DNA from: an uncultured Ellagibacter sp. | GTDB lineage: Bacteria > Actinomycetota > Coriobacteriia > Coriobacteriales > Eggerthellaceae | Length of the DNA: 64,000 nt | Assembly: GCF_934643285.1 (NCBI RefSeq) | Contig: NZ_CAKUBT010000007.1 | Coordinates: forward strand, 1-64,000 | Direction of reading: 5' to 3' | Part shown: one piece after another, positions 9,332 through 18,457 of the stretch | How positions within the stretch are numbered: position 1 is the stretch's first letter | How the letters are laid out: each line of letters starts with the position of its first letter | Notes under the pieces: generated by a model | Told to the model about the DNA's origin: nothing | The model's database searches: none | What the model saw: the letters and a program-made list of their open reading frames with translations, nothing else | Program-made: the position numbers and the translations under genes

Positions 9332-10042
9332 CTATTTGCCGGATTTCGTGGGATCCTCGAAGCGATACCCCACGCCGTGGACAGTGTGCAGCCACTTCGG
9401 GTTGCGCGGATTGTCGCCGATCTTCGCGCGCAGGTTCTTCACGTGCGAGTCGATGGTGCGCTCGTAGCCCTCGAAGTCGTAACCGAGCACCTTTTCCACC
9501 AGCTCCATGCGAGAGTACACGCGGCCCGGATAACGGGAAAGCGTGGTGAGCAGCTTGAACTCGGAGGCCGTGAGGTCGACTTCCTCGCCCTTCACGAGAA
9601 CCTTGTGACCGGAAACGTCGATCGTGAGGTCGCCGAACTCGAGCACTTCGCGCTGCGGCTCGGAGTCGGCGTGCACGCGGCGGAGCAGGGCGCGCACGCG
9701 CGCGACGAGCTCGCGGGGGCTGAAGGGCTTCACCAGGTAATCGTCGGCGCCCAGCTCAAGCCCGATGATGCGGTCTTCCACCTCGCCCTTCGCAGTGAGC
9801 ATGATGATGGGCACATCGGAGTTGTCGCGGATGGCGCGGCAGACGCGCTCGCCGGGAACGCGTGGGAGCATAAGGTCGAGAACGACCAGGTCGAAATGAT
9901 GCTTCTGGAATTCCTCAAGCGCCTCCTGGCCGTCGCCCACGGCGGTTACCCAGTAGTTTTCGCGCTCGAGATAAGCAGCGACCGCATCGCGGATCGCCTT
10001 TTCGTCTTCTACAAGAAGAATGCGTCGGGTTTCGTTGTTCAT
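9332..10042 (-). CDS. OmpR/PhoB-family response regulator
   Basis: A 236-residue two-domain regulator. The receiver domain has the acidic pair in LLVEDE, the phospho-acceptor Asp56 in VVLDLMLP, and the conserved Lys in DDYLVKPF. The C-terminal winged helix contains LTASEFKLLTTL and ERTIDSHVKNLRAKIG and ends in VHGVGYRFED. It is the partner of the adjacent kinase. The divergent gene at 10211 shares its upstream region and is a plausible target, by position only. Confidence 0.95.
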   Translation of the reverse strand: MNNETRRILLVEDEKAIRDAVAAYLERENYWVTAVGDGQEALEEFQKHHFDLVVLDLMLPRVPGERVCRAIRDNSDVPIIMLTAKGEVEDRIIGLELGADDYLVKPFSPRELVARVRALLRRVHADSEPQREVLEFGDLTIDVSGHKVLVKGEEVDLTASEFKLLTTLSRYPGRVYSRMELVEKVLGYDFEGYERTIDSHVKNLRAKIGDNPRNPKWLHTVHGVGYRFEDPTKSGK

Positions 10043-10210
10043 TGACGTCTCCTAACATGGGATTTTCCTGCGCGCATGGTTCATGCACGAGGCCGGCGGA
10101 GCGCGCAAGGCTTAAAGCCCACGGCGGACCGTCAGATTCGTCTTTGGGTTTATTGTAGCAATTGGGCGTATTCTCGCGCGAGGCGTAGGCGAAATGACAC
10201 AATTACCACC

Positions 10211-11668
10211 ATGCCAACGAAAAGACCCACTCCAGGAAAAAACAGCGCGCACGCGCAAAGAAGCCCTCGCCAAAGCACGCGGCGGGGCACTTCTGCGAGC
10301 TATCGCCCGCGTGCGGCGCATGCAACGCACGCGCCGACGGTCCGCGTCGCCGAAGGGCGCTCAGAGCAGGGCATCAAGGTTCCCGCCCCAGGCGGTGGGC
10401 AGGTCCTCCTCACCCGACGGCACTTCCTTTACGGCGCGATCGGCATCGGAGCCCTTGCCGTTGTCGGCGGGGGCATCGGCGTGGGAGTAAACGCCGCCTC
10501 GAAGGCGAACGAGCCCACCTTCAACACGCTGACCGTCTCTAAGGACGCCGTCACGTCGTGCTCCGCCGCGACGCCGGGCGACTTCACCGAAATCGAGGAT
10601 TCAAGCACCGCGCTCGGGCTTTCAGGAACCTACGAGCTCCCCTACGGAACGCTCGTCTGGGCAAGCGACGATTCCCTCGCGGCGTGCCTCGTGCCCACCG
10701 ACGGCTCGAAGCCACTTACGAAGGTGGTGTTGCTCTCCCTTTCGTCGGGCAACCAGACCACGGCGATTTCCCAGGCGAAAGGCCAAGAAGAAGGCTTCGA
10801 GATCTACGACGTGCGCGCGTGCGCGACCGGCATCGTGTGGACCGAGGCAAACATCCTCGACGGCACCTGGCGCATCTACAGCGCAGCGCTTTCGAATGGG
10901 GAACTCGGGACGGCGGCGCTGGCTGAAGAAGGCAGCGCCGATTGGGAGACCCCGACGCTCGCCGCATCGAGCGGATACGCCTTCTGGCAGGTTCTCCCTA
11001 AGAAGAACGGATCGGCGAGCAAGGAAGCGTCACGCCTGATGAGAGCACGTTTCGGCTCGAGCGACACCGAGGAGGCCTACACCTCGAAAGGCCGTATGTG
11101 CACACCGCCCTATGCGACGGGCGACTCCGTCGTCATCACCCCGCGCGCCGCGGCATCCTCGTCTCGCTACCAGCTCACGCGCATCGACGCGCAATCCGCA
11201 AGCGTGGTCGACTCCCTCGTGCTTCCCTCTTCGATGAAGCCACTCGAGGCGGGTTACGGCGACACGGGGTTCATGTTCTCGTTCGAAGCAATCTACAATT
11301 TCGGCGAAGGCATCGCCAACCTGGGAACATACATTCCCGCAAGCACCGTGCAGCCCGACACCGACGCGCAGGGCAACGCCTCGTACAGCCTGGTTCCGTG
11401 GTTCCGTCATGGCGTGACCCCCACCGCCCCGCCCGCATGGTGCGGTGGGTGGATCATCGCGAAGGACTCGTACAACGTGTGCGGGTTCAGCCCCGAGAGC
11501 AAGCAGTATTTCATGCTGGAGGTGAAGTCGGGCGCGCCGAGCTTCGGCGACTACCTGGCGTCGACCGGCTCGGTCAAGCGAGTCGTCACGTACTCGAACA
11601 TCGACAACACCACGCTTCAGGGCGAATCGCAGCAGTACTGCTGCGTGCGCGTCTGGGAACCGGCTTAG
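10211..11668 (+). CDS. Exported protein with twin-arginine signal anchor, function unknown
   Basis: About 485 residues. A basic Ser/Thr/Arg-rich N-terminal region of about 70 residues is followed by RRHFLYGAIGIGALAVVGGG, a twin-arginine motif with a hydrophobic stretch. The remaining 390 residues have many short segments ending in Trp/Tyr and Gly-Asp turns (for example GTLVWASDDS, CATGIVWTEAN, SSGYAFWQV), which suggests a beta-propeller; that is inference. The start at 10211 lacks a clear ribosome site, so the N terminus is uncertain. It is divergent from the two-component operon and may be regulated by it. Confidence 0.75.
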   Translation: MPTKRPTPGKNSAHAQRSPRQSTRRGTSASYRPRAAHATHAPTVRVAEGRSEQGIKVPAPGGGQVLLTRRHFLYGAIGIGALAVVGGGIGVGVNAASKANEPTFNTLTVSKDAVTSCSAATPGDFTEIEDSSTALGLSGTYELPYGTLVWASDDSLAACLVPTDGSKPLTKVVLLSLSSGNQTTAISQAKGQEEGFEIYDVRACATGIVWTEANILDGTWRIYSAALSNGELGTAALAEEGSADWETPTLAASSGYAFWQVLPKKNGSASKEASRLMRARFGSSDTEEAYTSKGRMCTPPYATGDSVVITPRAAASSSRYQLTRIDAQSASVVDSLVLPSSMKPLEAGYGDTGFMFSFEAIYNFGEGIANLGTYIPASTVQPDTDAQGNASYSLVPWFRHGVTPTAPPAWCGGWIIAKDSYNVCGFSPESKQYFMLEVKSGAPSFGDYLASTGSVKRVVTYSNIDNTTLQGESQQYCCVRVWEPA

Positions 11669-11887
11669 CAGCCCTCCAGCCGCGCACGAGACCGGCATCC
11701 GCTGGGCGCTCAGACTACGAAGCCATCGCCCGCCTCCCAAGCCCTCACGCAAGGCGGGCATCGCAACCTTCACTTGGAGCCTGACTTCGCACGAGGCGAC
11801 AATCCGCAAACCTACGACCCTGCAGCCCGACCTCGCGGAGCGGCAATCAACTCTACCGAAGCAGCAGCGATGAAGTTCGGGTCCTTG

Positions 11888-12061
11888 CTGTACAAAAACG
11901 ACGATAAGTTATGAAGAAACAGTGAAGATAAGCGTTTTCGAGCTTCACTTATCCCGAAAACGTCCCAATCTATACACTTTCAAAACGAGTTATTCCCCAT
12001 TTTCTTTAATTATGGGGTGCGGTACATATTTACTTCATAACTTATCGTCGTTTTTGTACAG
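11888..12061. mobile_element. MITE-like element: 29-bp perfect terminal inverted repeats
   Basis: Positions 11888-11916 and 12033-12061 are exact reverse complements over 29 bp (outer end CTGTACAAAAACGACG). The element is 174 bp and has no reading frame. Its AT-rich core (11917-12032) contains further short inverted repeats (GTGAAG/CTTCAC, GATAAG/CTTATC, CGTTTTCG/CGAAAACG) arranged in interleaved order. No target-site duplication is obvious. It may be a non-autonomous transposable element or a large structured repeat; copy number elsewhere is unknown. Confidence 0.6.
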
Positions 12062-12094
12062 GGGTGGCTCACCGAGGGCGTTAAAGACAAGATA

Positions 12095-12126
12095 AGGCCC
12101 TGAAACCCGAGCGGGCTTCAGGGCCT
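12095..12126 (-). terminator. Terminator after purB
   Basis: A 10-bp stem (12095-12104 with 12117-12126) has an inner CCC/GGG extension. On the minus strand it is followed by TTATCTTGTCTTT. It lies about 185 bases past the purB stop. It could also stop plus-strand transcription weakly. Confidence 0.6.
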
Positions 12127-12309
12127 CGAAAAGCAGACGACGAAGAAAACCCGCCGCAAGGCGATCCCCGAGCCGAGACTCAAGCAGCCAGAATCCCAAA
12201 CTCAAACGAGGGGCTTAGACCCGACCCTCGACTCAGGCTCCGAACCAAAACCCAGGCACCGAACCGGAACCCGAGCTCAAACCAAGCACGAGCCCTCAAG
12301 TCGAAGCAG

Positions 12310-13653
12310 TTAGAACTCCAGACCTTCGAGGCGCTTGAAGACCTCGTCTTTGCGCGTGAGGAAATCCCACGGATCGAAGATCTCGTCGAGCGTTTCCTTC
12401 GTAAGCTTCGCCTCGGGGTCGGCCTCCAGGCGCTCGCGATACGTCGGTCCCTCGACGGCGTTCTGGATATCCTCCCACACCTTCATGGCGTTGCGCTGCA
12501 CGATGACGTACGCCTCTTCGCGCGTGATGCCCGTCTGCACGAGCGCGAGCAGCACCTTCGAGGAGAAGATGAGCCCGCGGGTGCGCCACAGGTTGTGCTC
12601 CATCTTGTCGGGGTAGGTCTGCAAGCCGTCCAAGATCCACTGCATCTTGCCGAACATGTAATCGAGCGCCGTGAAGGAGTCGGCCAGCGCGACGCGCTCG
12701 GTGCCGGAGTGGGAAATATCACGCTCGTACCAAAGCGCCACGTTGTCAAGCGCCACCTGGTCGTTCGCCTTCACCACGCGCGCGAGGCCGCAAACGCGCT
12801 CGGCGGTGATGGGGTTGCGCTTGTGGGGCATCGCCGACGAGCCCTTCTGGCCCTTCTTGAACGGCTCCTCCGCCTCGATCACGTCGGACTGCTGAAGCAG
12901 GCGCACCTGCATCGCGATCGACTCGAGCGTCGCCGCGGCGCATGCGAGCGCGCACATGACCTGCGCGTGGCGGTCGCGCGCGAGCACCTGGGTCGAAAGC
13001 GGGTCAGGCGTAAGTCCCAGTTTCTCGCATACGTACTGCTCGACGAAGGGGTCGATAGAAGAATACGTGCCCACCGCGCCCGAGATGGCGCCCGTCGCGG
13101 CAACTTCGCGTGCCTGCTCGAGACGCGTCTGAGCGCGCTTCAGAGCCCAAGCCCAGCTGCCGAACTTCATGCCGAAGGTCATCGGCTCGGCATGGATGCC
13201 GTGAGTGCGGCCCACGCACAGCGTGTTCTGGAACTCGAAGGCGCGGCGCTTGCACGTCTCACCAAGCTGCTTCACGTCGGCCAAGATGATGTCGATCGCC
13301 TGGGTGATCTGGTAGGAAAGCGCCGTGTCTCCCAGGTCGCTGCTGGTCATGCCGTAGTGCACCCAGCGCGAGGGCTTCTCCTCGCCCTCCGGCACATCGG
13401 CATCGATGTACTCGGCCATGTTGGTGGTGAAGGCGATGACGTCGTGGTTGGTGACCTTCTCGATCTCGTCGATGCGCTCGACGGTGAAGTCGGCATGGTC
13501 GCGAATCCACTTCGCCTCCTCTTTCGTAATGCCGGCTTTCCCCAGCTCAGCCTGCGCCTCGCACGCCAGGATCTCGATTTCCTTCCAAATGGAGAACTTG
13601 TTTTGAAGCTCCCAGATTGCGCCCATCTCAGGACGCGTGTAGCGGTTGATCAT
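12310..13653 (-). CDS. purB: Adenylosuccinate lyase
   Basis: Cleaves SAICAR to AICAR and adenylosuccinate to AMP, both with release of fumarate. The 447 residues match the usual length. The fumarase/aspartase-superfamily signature is present as GSSAMPHKRNPI (flexible loop with the catalytic Ser), with the upstream HYGMTSSDLGDTA and GRTHGIHAEPMTFG histidine motifs intact. The N terminus MINRYTRPEMGAIW is typical. It completes the purine genes seen in the window together with purL and purC. Confidence 0.97.
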   Translation of the reverse strand: MINRYTRPEMGAIWELQNKFSIWKEIEILACEAQAELGKAGITKEEAKWIRDHADFTVERIDEIEKVTNHDVIAFTTNMAEYIDADVPEGEEKPSRWVHYGMTSSDLGDTALSYQITQAIDIILADVKQLGETCKRRAFEFQNTLCVGRTHGIHAEPMTFGMKFGSWAWALKRAQTRLEQAREVAATGAISGAVGTYSSIDPFVEQYVCEKLGLTPDPLSTQVLARDRHAQVMCALACAAATLESIAMQVRLLQQSDVIEAEEPFKKGQKGSSAMPHKRNPITAERVCGLARVVKANDQVALDNVALWYERDISHSGTERVALADSFTALDYMFGKMQWILDGLQTYPDKMEHNLWRTRGLIFSSKVLLALVQTGITREEAYVIVQRNAMKVWEDIQNAVEGPTYRERLEADPEAKLTKETLDEIFDPWDFLTRKDEVFKRLEGLEF

Positions 13654-13730
13654 TGCGCTTGCTCGCCTTTCCCGTGTCGATCGTTCCCGTTTTGCTTGTC
13701 GCTAGCATACTATACGCCCGCGCGCGCCGG

Positions 13731-14402
13731 CTAAAGCCCCTTGAACAAAGCGCGTACGCGGTCGAGCGCTTCGGTGTCGGCGACGACGACCGCCTTGTCC
13801 CCGGGGTGCAGCACGGTGTCGTGGCGCACCACCTCGACGTCGTCGGCGGTGTCGACGGCAACGATCAGACTGCCGTCGGGCATGGGGATGTCGCGCGCGA
13901 GCACGCCGTCGGCGTTCGAGTGGTAGCGCATGCGCGGCACCGTGACCTCGGAAAGCGCAACGTTGCCGTGCGTGAGCGAGGACACGACGCTCACCGAGCC
14001 CATAAGCGCTTCCTCTTCGATCATGTTCGCGATGAGCGTGGTGGAAGAGACGCTCTCGATGCCGACCTCGTGGAAGATGCGCATGTTCTTCGGGCTGTTC
14101 ACGCGCGCGATGCATCGGGGCACGCTGAACACGCGCTGCGCGATCTCGCACGACACGAGGTTGCTGTCGTCCTGGCCGGTCGTGGCGACGAACACGTCGG
14201 CGTGGCGGATGCCTGCGTCCTCTTGGAATTTCGAGTCGCAGCCGTCGCCGTGGATGATGAGGTAGCGGCCCGTGAGCTCCACCGACAGACGGTCGGCGGT
14301 GCGTCGGTTCTGCTCGATGACGGCGACTTCGTTGCCGCTCTTCAGAAGCACGTTCGCAAGATAGGCGCCGATCTTTCCGCCGCCGTTGATCACTACATAC
14401 AT
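13731..14402 (-). CDS. TrkA-type K+ uptake regulatory protein (first of pair)
   Basis: A 223-residue RCK protein. An N-terminal NAD-binding Rossmann fold (VVINGGGKIGAYLANVL, then an acidic residue in VIEQNR) is followed by a TrkA_C domain in the last 80 residues. Such proteins gate Trk/Ktr potassium channels in response to nucleotides. ATG at 14402 follows GAAAGGGCATTC and is preferred to a longer upstream frame. It lies 67 bases after its paralogue. No channel subunit (TrkH/KtrB) is in the window. Confidence 0.88.
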   Translation of the reverse strand: MYVVINGGGKIGAYLANVLLKSGNEVAVIEQNRRTADRLSVELTGRYLIIHGDGCDSKFQEDAGIRHADVFVATTGQDDSNLVSCEIAQRVFSVPRCIARVNSPKNMRIFHEVGIESVSSTTLIANMIEEEALMGSVSVVSSLTHGNVALSEVTVPRMRYHSNADGVLARDIPMPDGSLIVAVDTADDVEVVRHDTVLHPGDKAVVVADTEALDRVRALFKGL

Positions 14403-14469
14403 GAATGCCCTTTCGCGGAAGAGGCGCGGCGCCCGCAAGGCACGGCGTGCGATGCGGACAGACGAGCCC

Positions 14470-15132
14470 CTACTCCTGGATGTATTTGCTGAACAGGGGG
14501 ATAAGCTCGTGGCGCACGCACGCGAGCACCGAATCCCCCTGGTAGAGAACGCTTTCCTTGTTGGGAATGGAACTCGCCGACCCATCACCGCGCTCGAAAG
14601 CGATGATGCGGATGTCGTGATCGCGCTCGAGCTCGCCCACGCGGATCGTGCGCTTCCCCTCGCGGGAGCTCAGATCGAGGGAGAATCGCAGCACCTCGAA
14701 TTCCCCGAAGGTGTCGATATGCGCGCCGTGGCCCGACACCACCTTCGAGAACACGTCCTCGGCGACGAGCGATGTGCCGCACACGTAGTCGATGCCAAGC
14801 TGCATGTAGGCGCGCTCGTGGTCGGGGTTGTACAGGCGCGCGATCACATGGGGAACGCCGAACAGACGGCTTGCGACCTCCGCGACCATGAGGTTCGTGT
14901 TGTCGAGCTGCGTGACGGCCGCGACGACATCGCAGTCGTCCACACCCGCCTTCACGAGGGTGTCCTCGTCGAAGCCGACGCCCTGCAGCGTGGAGCCGTT
15001 GAAGTTGCGGCCGAGGTTCGCGAATGCGTCGGCGCTCCTGTCGATCACGCAGACGTTGCTCCCGTTGTCGGAAAGCATGTTGGCGAGCTGTGAGCCCACG
15101 CGCCCGCACCCTACCACAATGACATTGCTCAT
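14470..15132 (-). CDS. TrkA-type K+ uptake regulatory protein (second of pair)
   Basis: A 220-residue RCK protein with Rossmann motif VVGCGRVGSQLANML and VIDRSADAF, then TrkA_C. It is a paralogue of the next gene downstream and the upstream member of the two-gene unit. Having two single-RCK proteins rather than one tandem-RCK TrkA is common in Gram-positives and actinobacteria. Confidence 0.88.
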   Translation of the reverse strand: MSNVIVVGCGRVGSQLANMLSDNGSNVCVIDRSADAFANLGRNFNGSTLQGVGFDEDTLVKAGVDDCDVVAAVTQLDNTNLMVAEVASRLFGVPHVIARLYNPDHERAYMQLGIDYVCGTSLVAEDVFSKVVSGHGAHIDTFGEFEVLRFSLDLSSREGKRTIRVGELERDHDIRIIAFERGDGSASSIPNKESVLYQGDSVLACVRHELIPLFSKYIQE

Positions 15133-15190
15133 AAATCGCCTTTCGCCGCGACGCCGTTTAGGTGCTTAGCATAGCGCATGCGGAAAAGAA

Positions 15191-15214
15191 AAGGCCGGAC
15201 TCGCGCCCGGCCTT
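15191..15214 (-). terminator. Terminator after the secreted hydrolase-like gene
   Basis: Stem AAGGCCGG (15191-15198) with CCGGCCTT (15207-15214). On the minus strand it is followed by TTCTTTTCC. It lies 11 bases past the stop at 15225. Confidence 0.75.
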
Positions 15215-15224
15215 CAACCTTACG

Positions 15225-16001
15225 TTAGATTTTCGACATTTCCCGAAGCGTGTCATGGAACCAGTTGTCGTAGTTCGGCGGACAATACTTCTGGGCGTTC
15301 GAGTAGCTGATGGTGTAGCCATACCCCTTCGCAAGGCCTGCGACATGGGCGTTGATGGCTTCTTCCCACGAGCTCCAACCAGTAGAGCCCCAGCCCCACG
15401 CGTTGTGCAGCAGGAAGCAGTTCGTGCCCTTGGTGGACTCGGTGTTGGAAATAGCCGGCGACCAGCGAGGGTCGACGCCGTTTTCCCATGCAGCGGTGGC
15501 GAAGGTTTCGCCTTGGCCGGCAAGCGGAGAACCCGCAAGGTAATTGTTGATGCGGTTTGTCCACTCGGAGATGAAGGCGTCCTTGCCGCAGCTCCAATCC
15601 ACTTCGGTGAGCTGGGACATCGCAGAAGAGGCATCAGTGGTGCGCGCCTTGGCGAGCGCCTGCTCGGCAGCCTGGATGCGAGCCTGCTCCTCGGCGAGAG
15701 CAGCTTGCTCGGCGGCGATGCGCTCGGCTTCCTTCTCGGCCTCGACGGCCTGAACACCTTGGGTGATGTCGCGCGATGCGGGCTGCGACAAGACGCTGCC
15801 GACCGATGCGTCGGACACGTTGGAGACAAGCACCTCGGCAGCAGGCGCCGAAGAGGCCGTGCCACCGAACGGAGACGACGAGCCGCCTGCCGCGGCAAGG
15901 CCGTAGCCGAAGCAGCCGACCGCCACGACGGAGGCGCACCCGATCGCGGCGATTTTCGCGACCAAACCCGTCTTCTTCATATTATTTCGACGTGTTACCA
16001 C
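15225..16001 (-). CDS. Secreted protein with coiled coil and lysozyme-like C-terminal domain
   Basis: About 258 residues. An N-terminal signal peptide (KKTGLVAKIAAIGCASVVAVG) is followed by an Ala/Ser-rich segment, an Ala/Glu-rich coiled coil at about 85-120, and a C-terminal domain containing WTNRINNYLAGSPLAGQGETFA and ENGVDPRWSPAISNTESTKG. That domain resembles glucosaminidase/lysozyme-like cell-wall hydrolases, with a possible catalytic Glu in NTESTKG; the assignment is inference. GTG at 16001 has AGAAAGG 10 bases upstream. ATG at 15980 is the alternative and gives a more usual signal peptide. A TTCG-loop hairpin ACCGC/GCGGT lies in its leader at 16037-16050. Confidence 0.75.
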   Translation of the reverse strand: MVTRRNNMKKTGLVAKIAAIGCASVVAVGCFGYGLAAAGGSSSPFGGTASSAPAAEVLVSNVSDASVGSVLSQPASRDITQGVQAVEAEKEAERIAAEQAALAEEQARIQAAEQALAKARTTDASSAMSQLTEVDWSCGKDAFISEWTNRINNYLAGSPLAGQGETFATAAWENGVDPRWSPAISNTESTKGTNCFLLHNAWGWGSTGWSSWEEAINAHVAGLAKGYGYTISYSNAQKYCPPNYDNWFHDTLREMSKI

Positions 16002-16259
16002 GCAGTGTCAACCTTTCTCGAACAGCACGAGAACTAACCGCCGAAGCGGTGACAGCGTATTGAATTGTGGGTGGGATTGCTGCCAAGAGAAGAACTTATG
16101 CTGTTGTTTGCAAGGCAAGATTTTACCTTATGCGAGGGTTTCAACGCAAAAACTTGTGAAGAACGCTCCACTGTTTGTTCGATATTACGCAGCAGATTCT
16201 TTATCGTCCCTGGTAGTTATTATTTTCAATTTTGGATTGAACAAGAACGAATTTCACAC

Positions 16260-16598
16260 TCAGCGGAACGAGCACGGCGGTTTCGGGGGCAAATGGCCGA
16301 CCCCCACATAGGTTTGCCGCTCGCTTTCGGAAGACGGCGCGGCGCAATCGATGGGCCCGAATTTCTCGGAGGACGCCGACTCGGGACGGACGTCGAACAC
16401 GTCCCCGGAAACCGACGATTTCGGCAAGACGAAGATGAGCGCCACATAGGCCACGGCGAGAAGGCCGCCCGTGAGCAACGTGCCCGCGACGACGAGGATG
16501 CGCACGACGATCGGGTCGATGCCGAAGTAACGCGCAACGCCCGCGCACACGCCTCCGAGCCGCGCGTTCGCATCTCGCGTGAGCTTCCTTCCGACCAC
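16260..16598 (-). CDS. PspC-domain protein
   Basis: A 112-residue protein with the PspC fold: KLTRDANARLGGVCAGVARYF, then IDPIVVRILVVAG and a transmembrane helix through TLLTGGLLAVAYVALIFVLP. The Ser/Pro-rich C-terminal tail of 45 residues is not conserved in the family. PspC proteins are membrane-stress sensors or partners. It lies 33 bases after the CorC-type gene. The plus-side region 16002-16259 beyond it is AT-rich and holds no supported gene. Confidence 0.85.
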   Translation of the reverse strand: MVGRKLTRDANARLGGVCAGVARYFGIDPIVVRILVVAGTLLTGGLLAVAYVALIFVLPKSSVSGDVFDVRPESASSEKFGPIDCAAPSSESERQTYVGVGHLPPKPPCSFR

Positions 16599-16631
16599 GG
16601 TGCCGTCCCTTTCGTCCTAGTGCGTCTTTTC

Positions 16632-17492
16632 CTACTGGCCTTCCCCCTCTTCGGCGACGTCGGCCCCACCGGCCAGACGCTCCACGCGAATGGTGGAAAT
16701 GCGCGAACGGCGCATACGCTCGATCTTGAACGAATAACCGCCCACCGTGAACTCATCGCCCATCTCCGGCACGAAATCGAGCGTGTCGATCAGCCAGCCG
16801 GCGATGGTCTCGTAGTCCTCCGACTCGGAGGCCGGCCAGCCGAGCGCCGCCGCGTCCTCGACCGGGAAGCGTCCATCGACGCGCCATACGCCGTCGGAGA
16901 GCTTGGTGATTTCCTTGCCCTCCATGTCGTACTCGTCGACGATTTCGCCTACGATTTCCTCGATGATGTCCTCAACGGTAATTAAACCATCGGTCCCACC
17001 GTATTCGTCCACCACGATGGCCATCTGTTGCCGATTCGTTTGCATTTCCTTGAGCAGCGGGAAGATGTCCTTGGTCTCGGGGACGAACAGGGGCTCGAAA
17101 GCGTACTTCGCGGCAAGGTCGTCCTCGCGGCCGTCGATGAGCGGCCCAACGAGATTTTTGTAATGCACGATGCCGATGATGTGGTCGGCGTCCTCGTGGA
17201 AGATGGGAAGGCGCGAGTAGCCCGTGCCGTGCATGCGCTCGACCGCCGTGCGCACCGTCTCGGTGTCCTCGACCATAATCATGTCGACGCGTGGCTGCAT
17301 GATTTCATGTACCGACATGTCGCCCAAGTCGATGATGTCGTGGATCATGCGCTTCTCGTCGTCGGCGAGCTCATCGTTATCGGCGACGATGTCTTTGATT
17401 TCCTCCTCGGAGACCGTTTGCTTCTTCGCCGATCCGAAACGTGAGAAGAAGCCGGTCAGGCCCTTCTGCTCCTCGTCGCTCATCGTAATCAT
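16632..17492 (-). CDS. CorC/HlyC-type protein with tandem CBS domains
   Basis: A 286-residue cytoplasmic protein. After an N-terminal helix region (EEEIKDIVADNDELADDEKRMI) come two CBS domains (MQPRVDMIMVED... and PETKDIFPLLKEM...) and a CorC_HlyC domain at the C terminus (DGRFPVEDAAALG). It lacks the DUF21 membrane domain of the longer family members, so it is the CorC-like short form linked to divalent-cation efflux. Two in-frame ATGs (17492 and 17483) flank the ideal distance from GAGGAG, leaving the start ambiguous by three codons. Confidence 0.88.
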   Translation of the reverse strand: MITMSDEEQKGLTGFFSRFGSAKKQTVSEEEIKDIVADNDELADDEKRMIHDIIDLGDMSVHEIMQPRVDMIMVEDTETVRTAVERMHGTGYSRLPIFHEDADHIIGIVHYKNLVGPLIDGREDDLAAKYAFEPLFVPETKDIFPLLKEMQTNRQQMAIVVDEYGGTDGLITVEDIIEEIVGEIVDEYDMEGKEITKLSDGVWRVDGRFPVEDAAALGWPASESEDYETIAGWLIDTLDFVPEMGDEFTVGGYSFKIERMRRSRISTIRVERLAGGADVAEEGEGQ

Positions 17493-17573
17493 CCACTCCT
17501 CGCGCTCTTAGGGGACGTCAACCCCGAAAATCCATCCGCTGCGCCCGCGACAGTGCGGACGCGCACCTCGCCG

Positions 17574-18452
17574 CTACATCACATACAGCGCCACGGCCAG
17601 AAACTGCAGCACGCTCGCCGCTACGACCATCACGTGGAACACCGAATGCATGTAGGGAATCTTCTTCAACACGTAGAATACGCAGCCGACCGTATAGACC
17701 AGACCGCCCGCGACCAGGAGCGCAAGACCCTCCATGGGAAGGTTCGCCACGAGAGCCGGCAGATACGCAACGACGCACCACCCCAGAAGAAGGTAGAGCA
17801 ACGCCGAGATCCAGCGCGGGCGAAATACCCAGAACGCCTCGCAGGCAATGCCCGCAAGCGCTACGGCCCACACGAACACAGCCAGGTAGATTCCCCCGTC
17901 GTTTCCAAGCGTGACCAGGCAAAACGGCGTATACGTTCCCGCGATAAACAGGTAGATCCCACTGTGGTCGAGCACCTTGAACACACGCTTGGCGCGGTCT
18001 ACCGCAATAGCGTGGTACAGCGTCGACATGAGGTATTCCACCAGCATGGTGATGGTGTAGACGAGCGCCGCCGCAAGCTTCACGCCGCCGCCTGCGCGCA
18101 CCGCGATCACCACGAGAATGGGGATCGCCGCAATGGAAAGAAGCGCGCCGATGCCGTGCGTCACGGAGTTGGCGATTTCCTCGCCGAGCGTGTACTCGCG
18201 CACGTTGCGGCGGGCGCGGTCGGCGTTCGCAGACGTGTTGGCGGGCTCGTTTCTATGCTCGCGCGCCTCGGAAAGGGTGCGCGGCTTGAACTGGGAAGGG
18301 GTCCACGCCCGAGGCGCGGAGGGACGATCTTGCGCGCACGAAGGCGACGCGGCGGGCAGAGGGGCGTCTTTGCGGGCGGCAGGCCCAGGCGCTGAAGGGT
18401 CAGGCGCCGAACTTCGGCCGCCTTTCGAATCGGATGTCGCATGTGTGTCCAT
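17574..18452 (-). CDS. Hemolysin III / progestin-receptor (PAQR) family membrane protein
   Basis: About 292 residues. A long Pro/Ala/Ser-rich cytoplasmic N terminus (about 80 residues) is unusual for the family. Seven transmembrane helices follow with the family motifs EEIANSVTHGIGA, STLYHAIAVDRAKRVFKVLDHSGIYLFIAGTY near the middle and a final HSVFHVMVV. The conserved Ser, His and Asp form the likely metal site. ATG at 18452 lies 5 bases after the upstream gene's TGA, implying coupling. Function in bacteria is unsettled; the hemolysin name is historical. Confidence 0.88.
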   Translation of the reverse strand: MDTHATSDSKGGRSSAPDPSAPGPAARKDAPLPAASPSCAQDRPSAPRAWTPSQFKPRTLSEAREHRNEPANTSANADRARRNVREYTLGEEIANSVTHGIGALLSIAAIPILVVIAVRAGGGVKLAAALVYTITMLVEYLMSTLYHAIAVDRAKRVFKVLDHSGIYLFIAGTYTPFCLVTLGNDGGIYLAVFVWAVALAGIACEAFWVFRPRWISALLYLLLGWCVVAYLPALVANLPMEGLALLVAGGLVYTVGCVFYVLKKIPYMHSVFHVMVVAASVLQFLAVALYVM

Positions 18453-18457
18453 ACATT

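Larger units (their letters stand above)
11669..12309. other. 640-bp intergenic region with MITE-like element and terminator
   Basis: No gene is supported here. It contains the 174-bp inverted-repeat element at 11888-12061, the purB terminator at 12095-12126, and a stretch near 12180-12300 made of degenerate short repeats rich in CCGAACC and AACCC. The element interior is clearly more AT-rich than its surroundings. Confidence 0.7.

Noticed and set aside
16002..16259. Possible c-di-AMP riboswitch upstream of the secreted hydrolase-like gene
   Set aside because: Such riboswitches often precede cell-wall hydrolases in Actinobacteria, but the conserved core sequences were not found; only a short TTCG hairpin is visible.
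16060..16311. Small plus-strand frame in an AT-rich gap
   Set aside because: No ribosome site, overlaps the PspC gene on the other strand, and no recognisable protein features.
17574..18452. Reading the hemolysin III homologue as a toxin
   Set aside because: The family is a PAQR-type membrane protein; the name is historical and no toxin feature is present.
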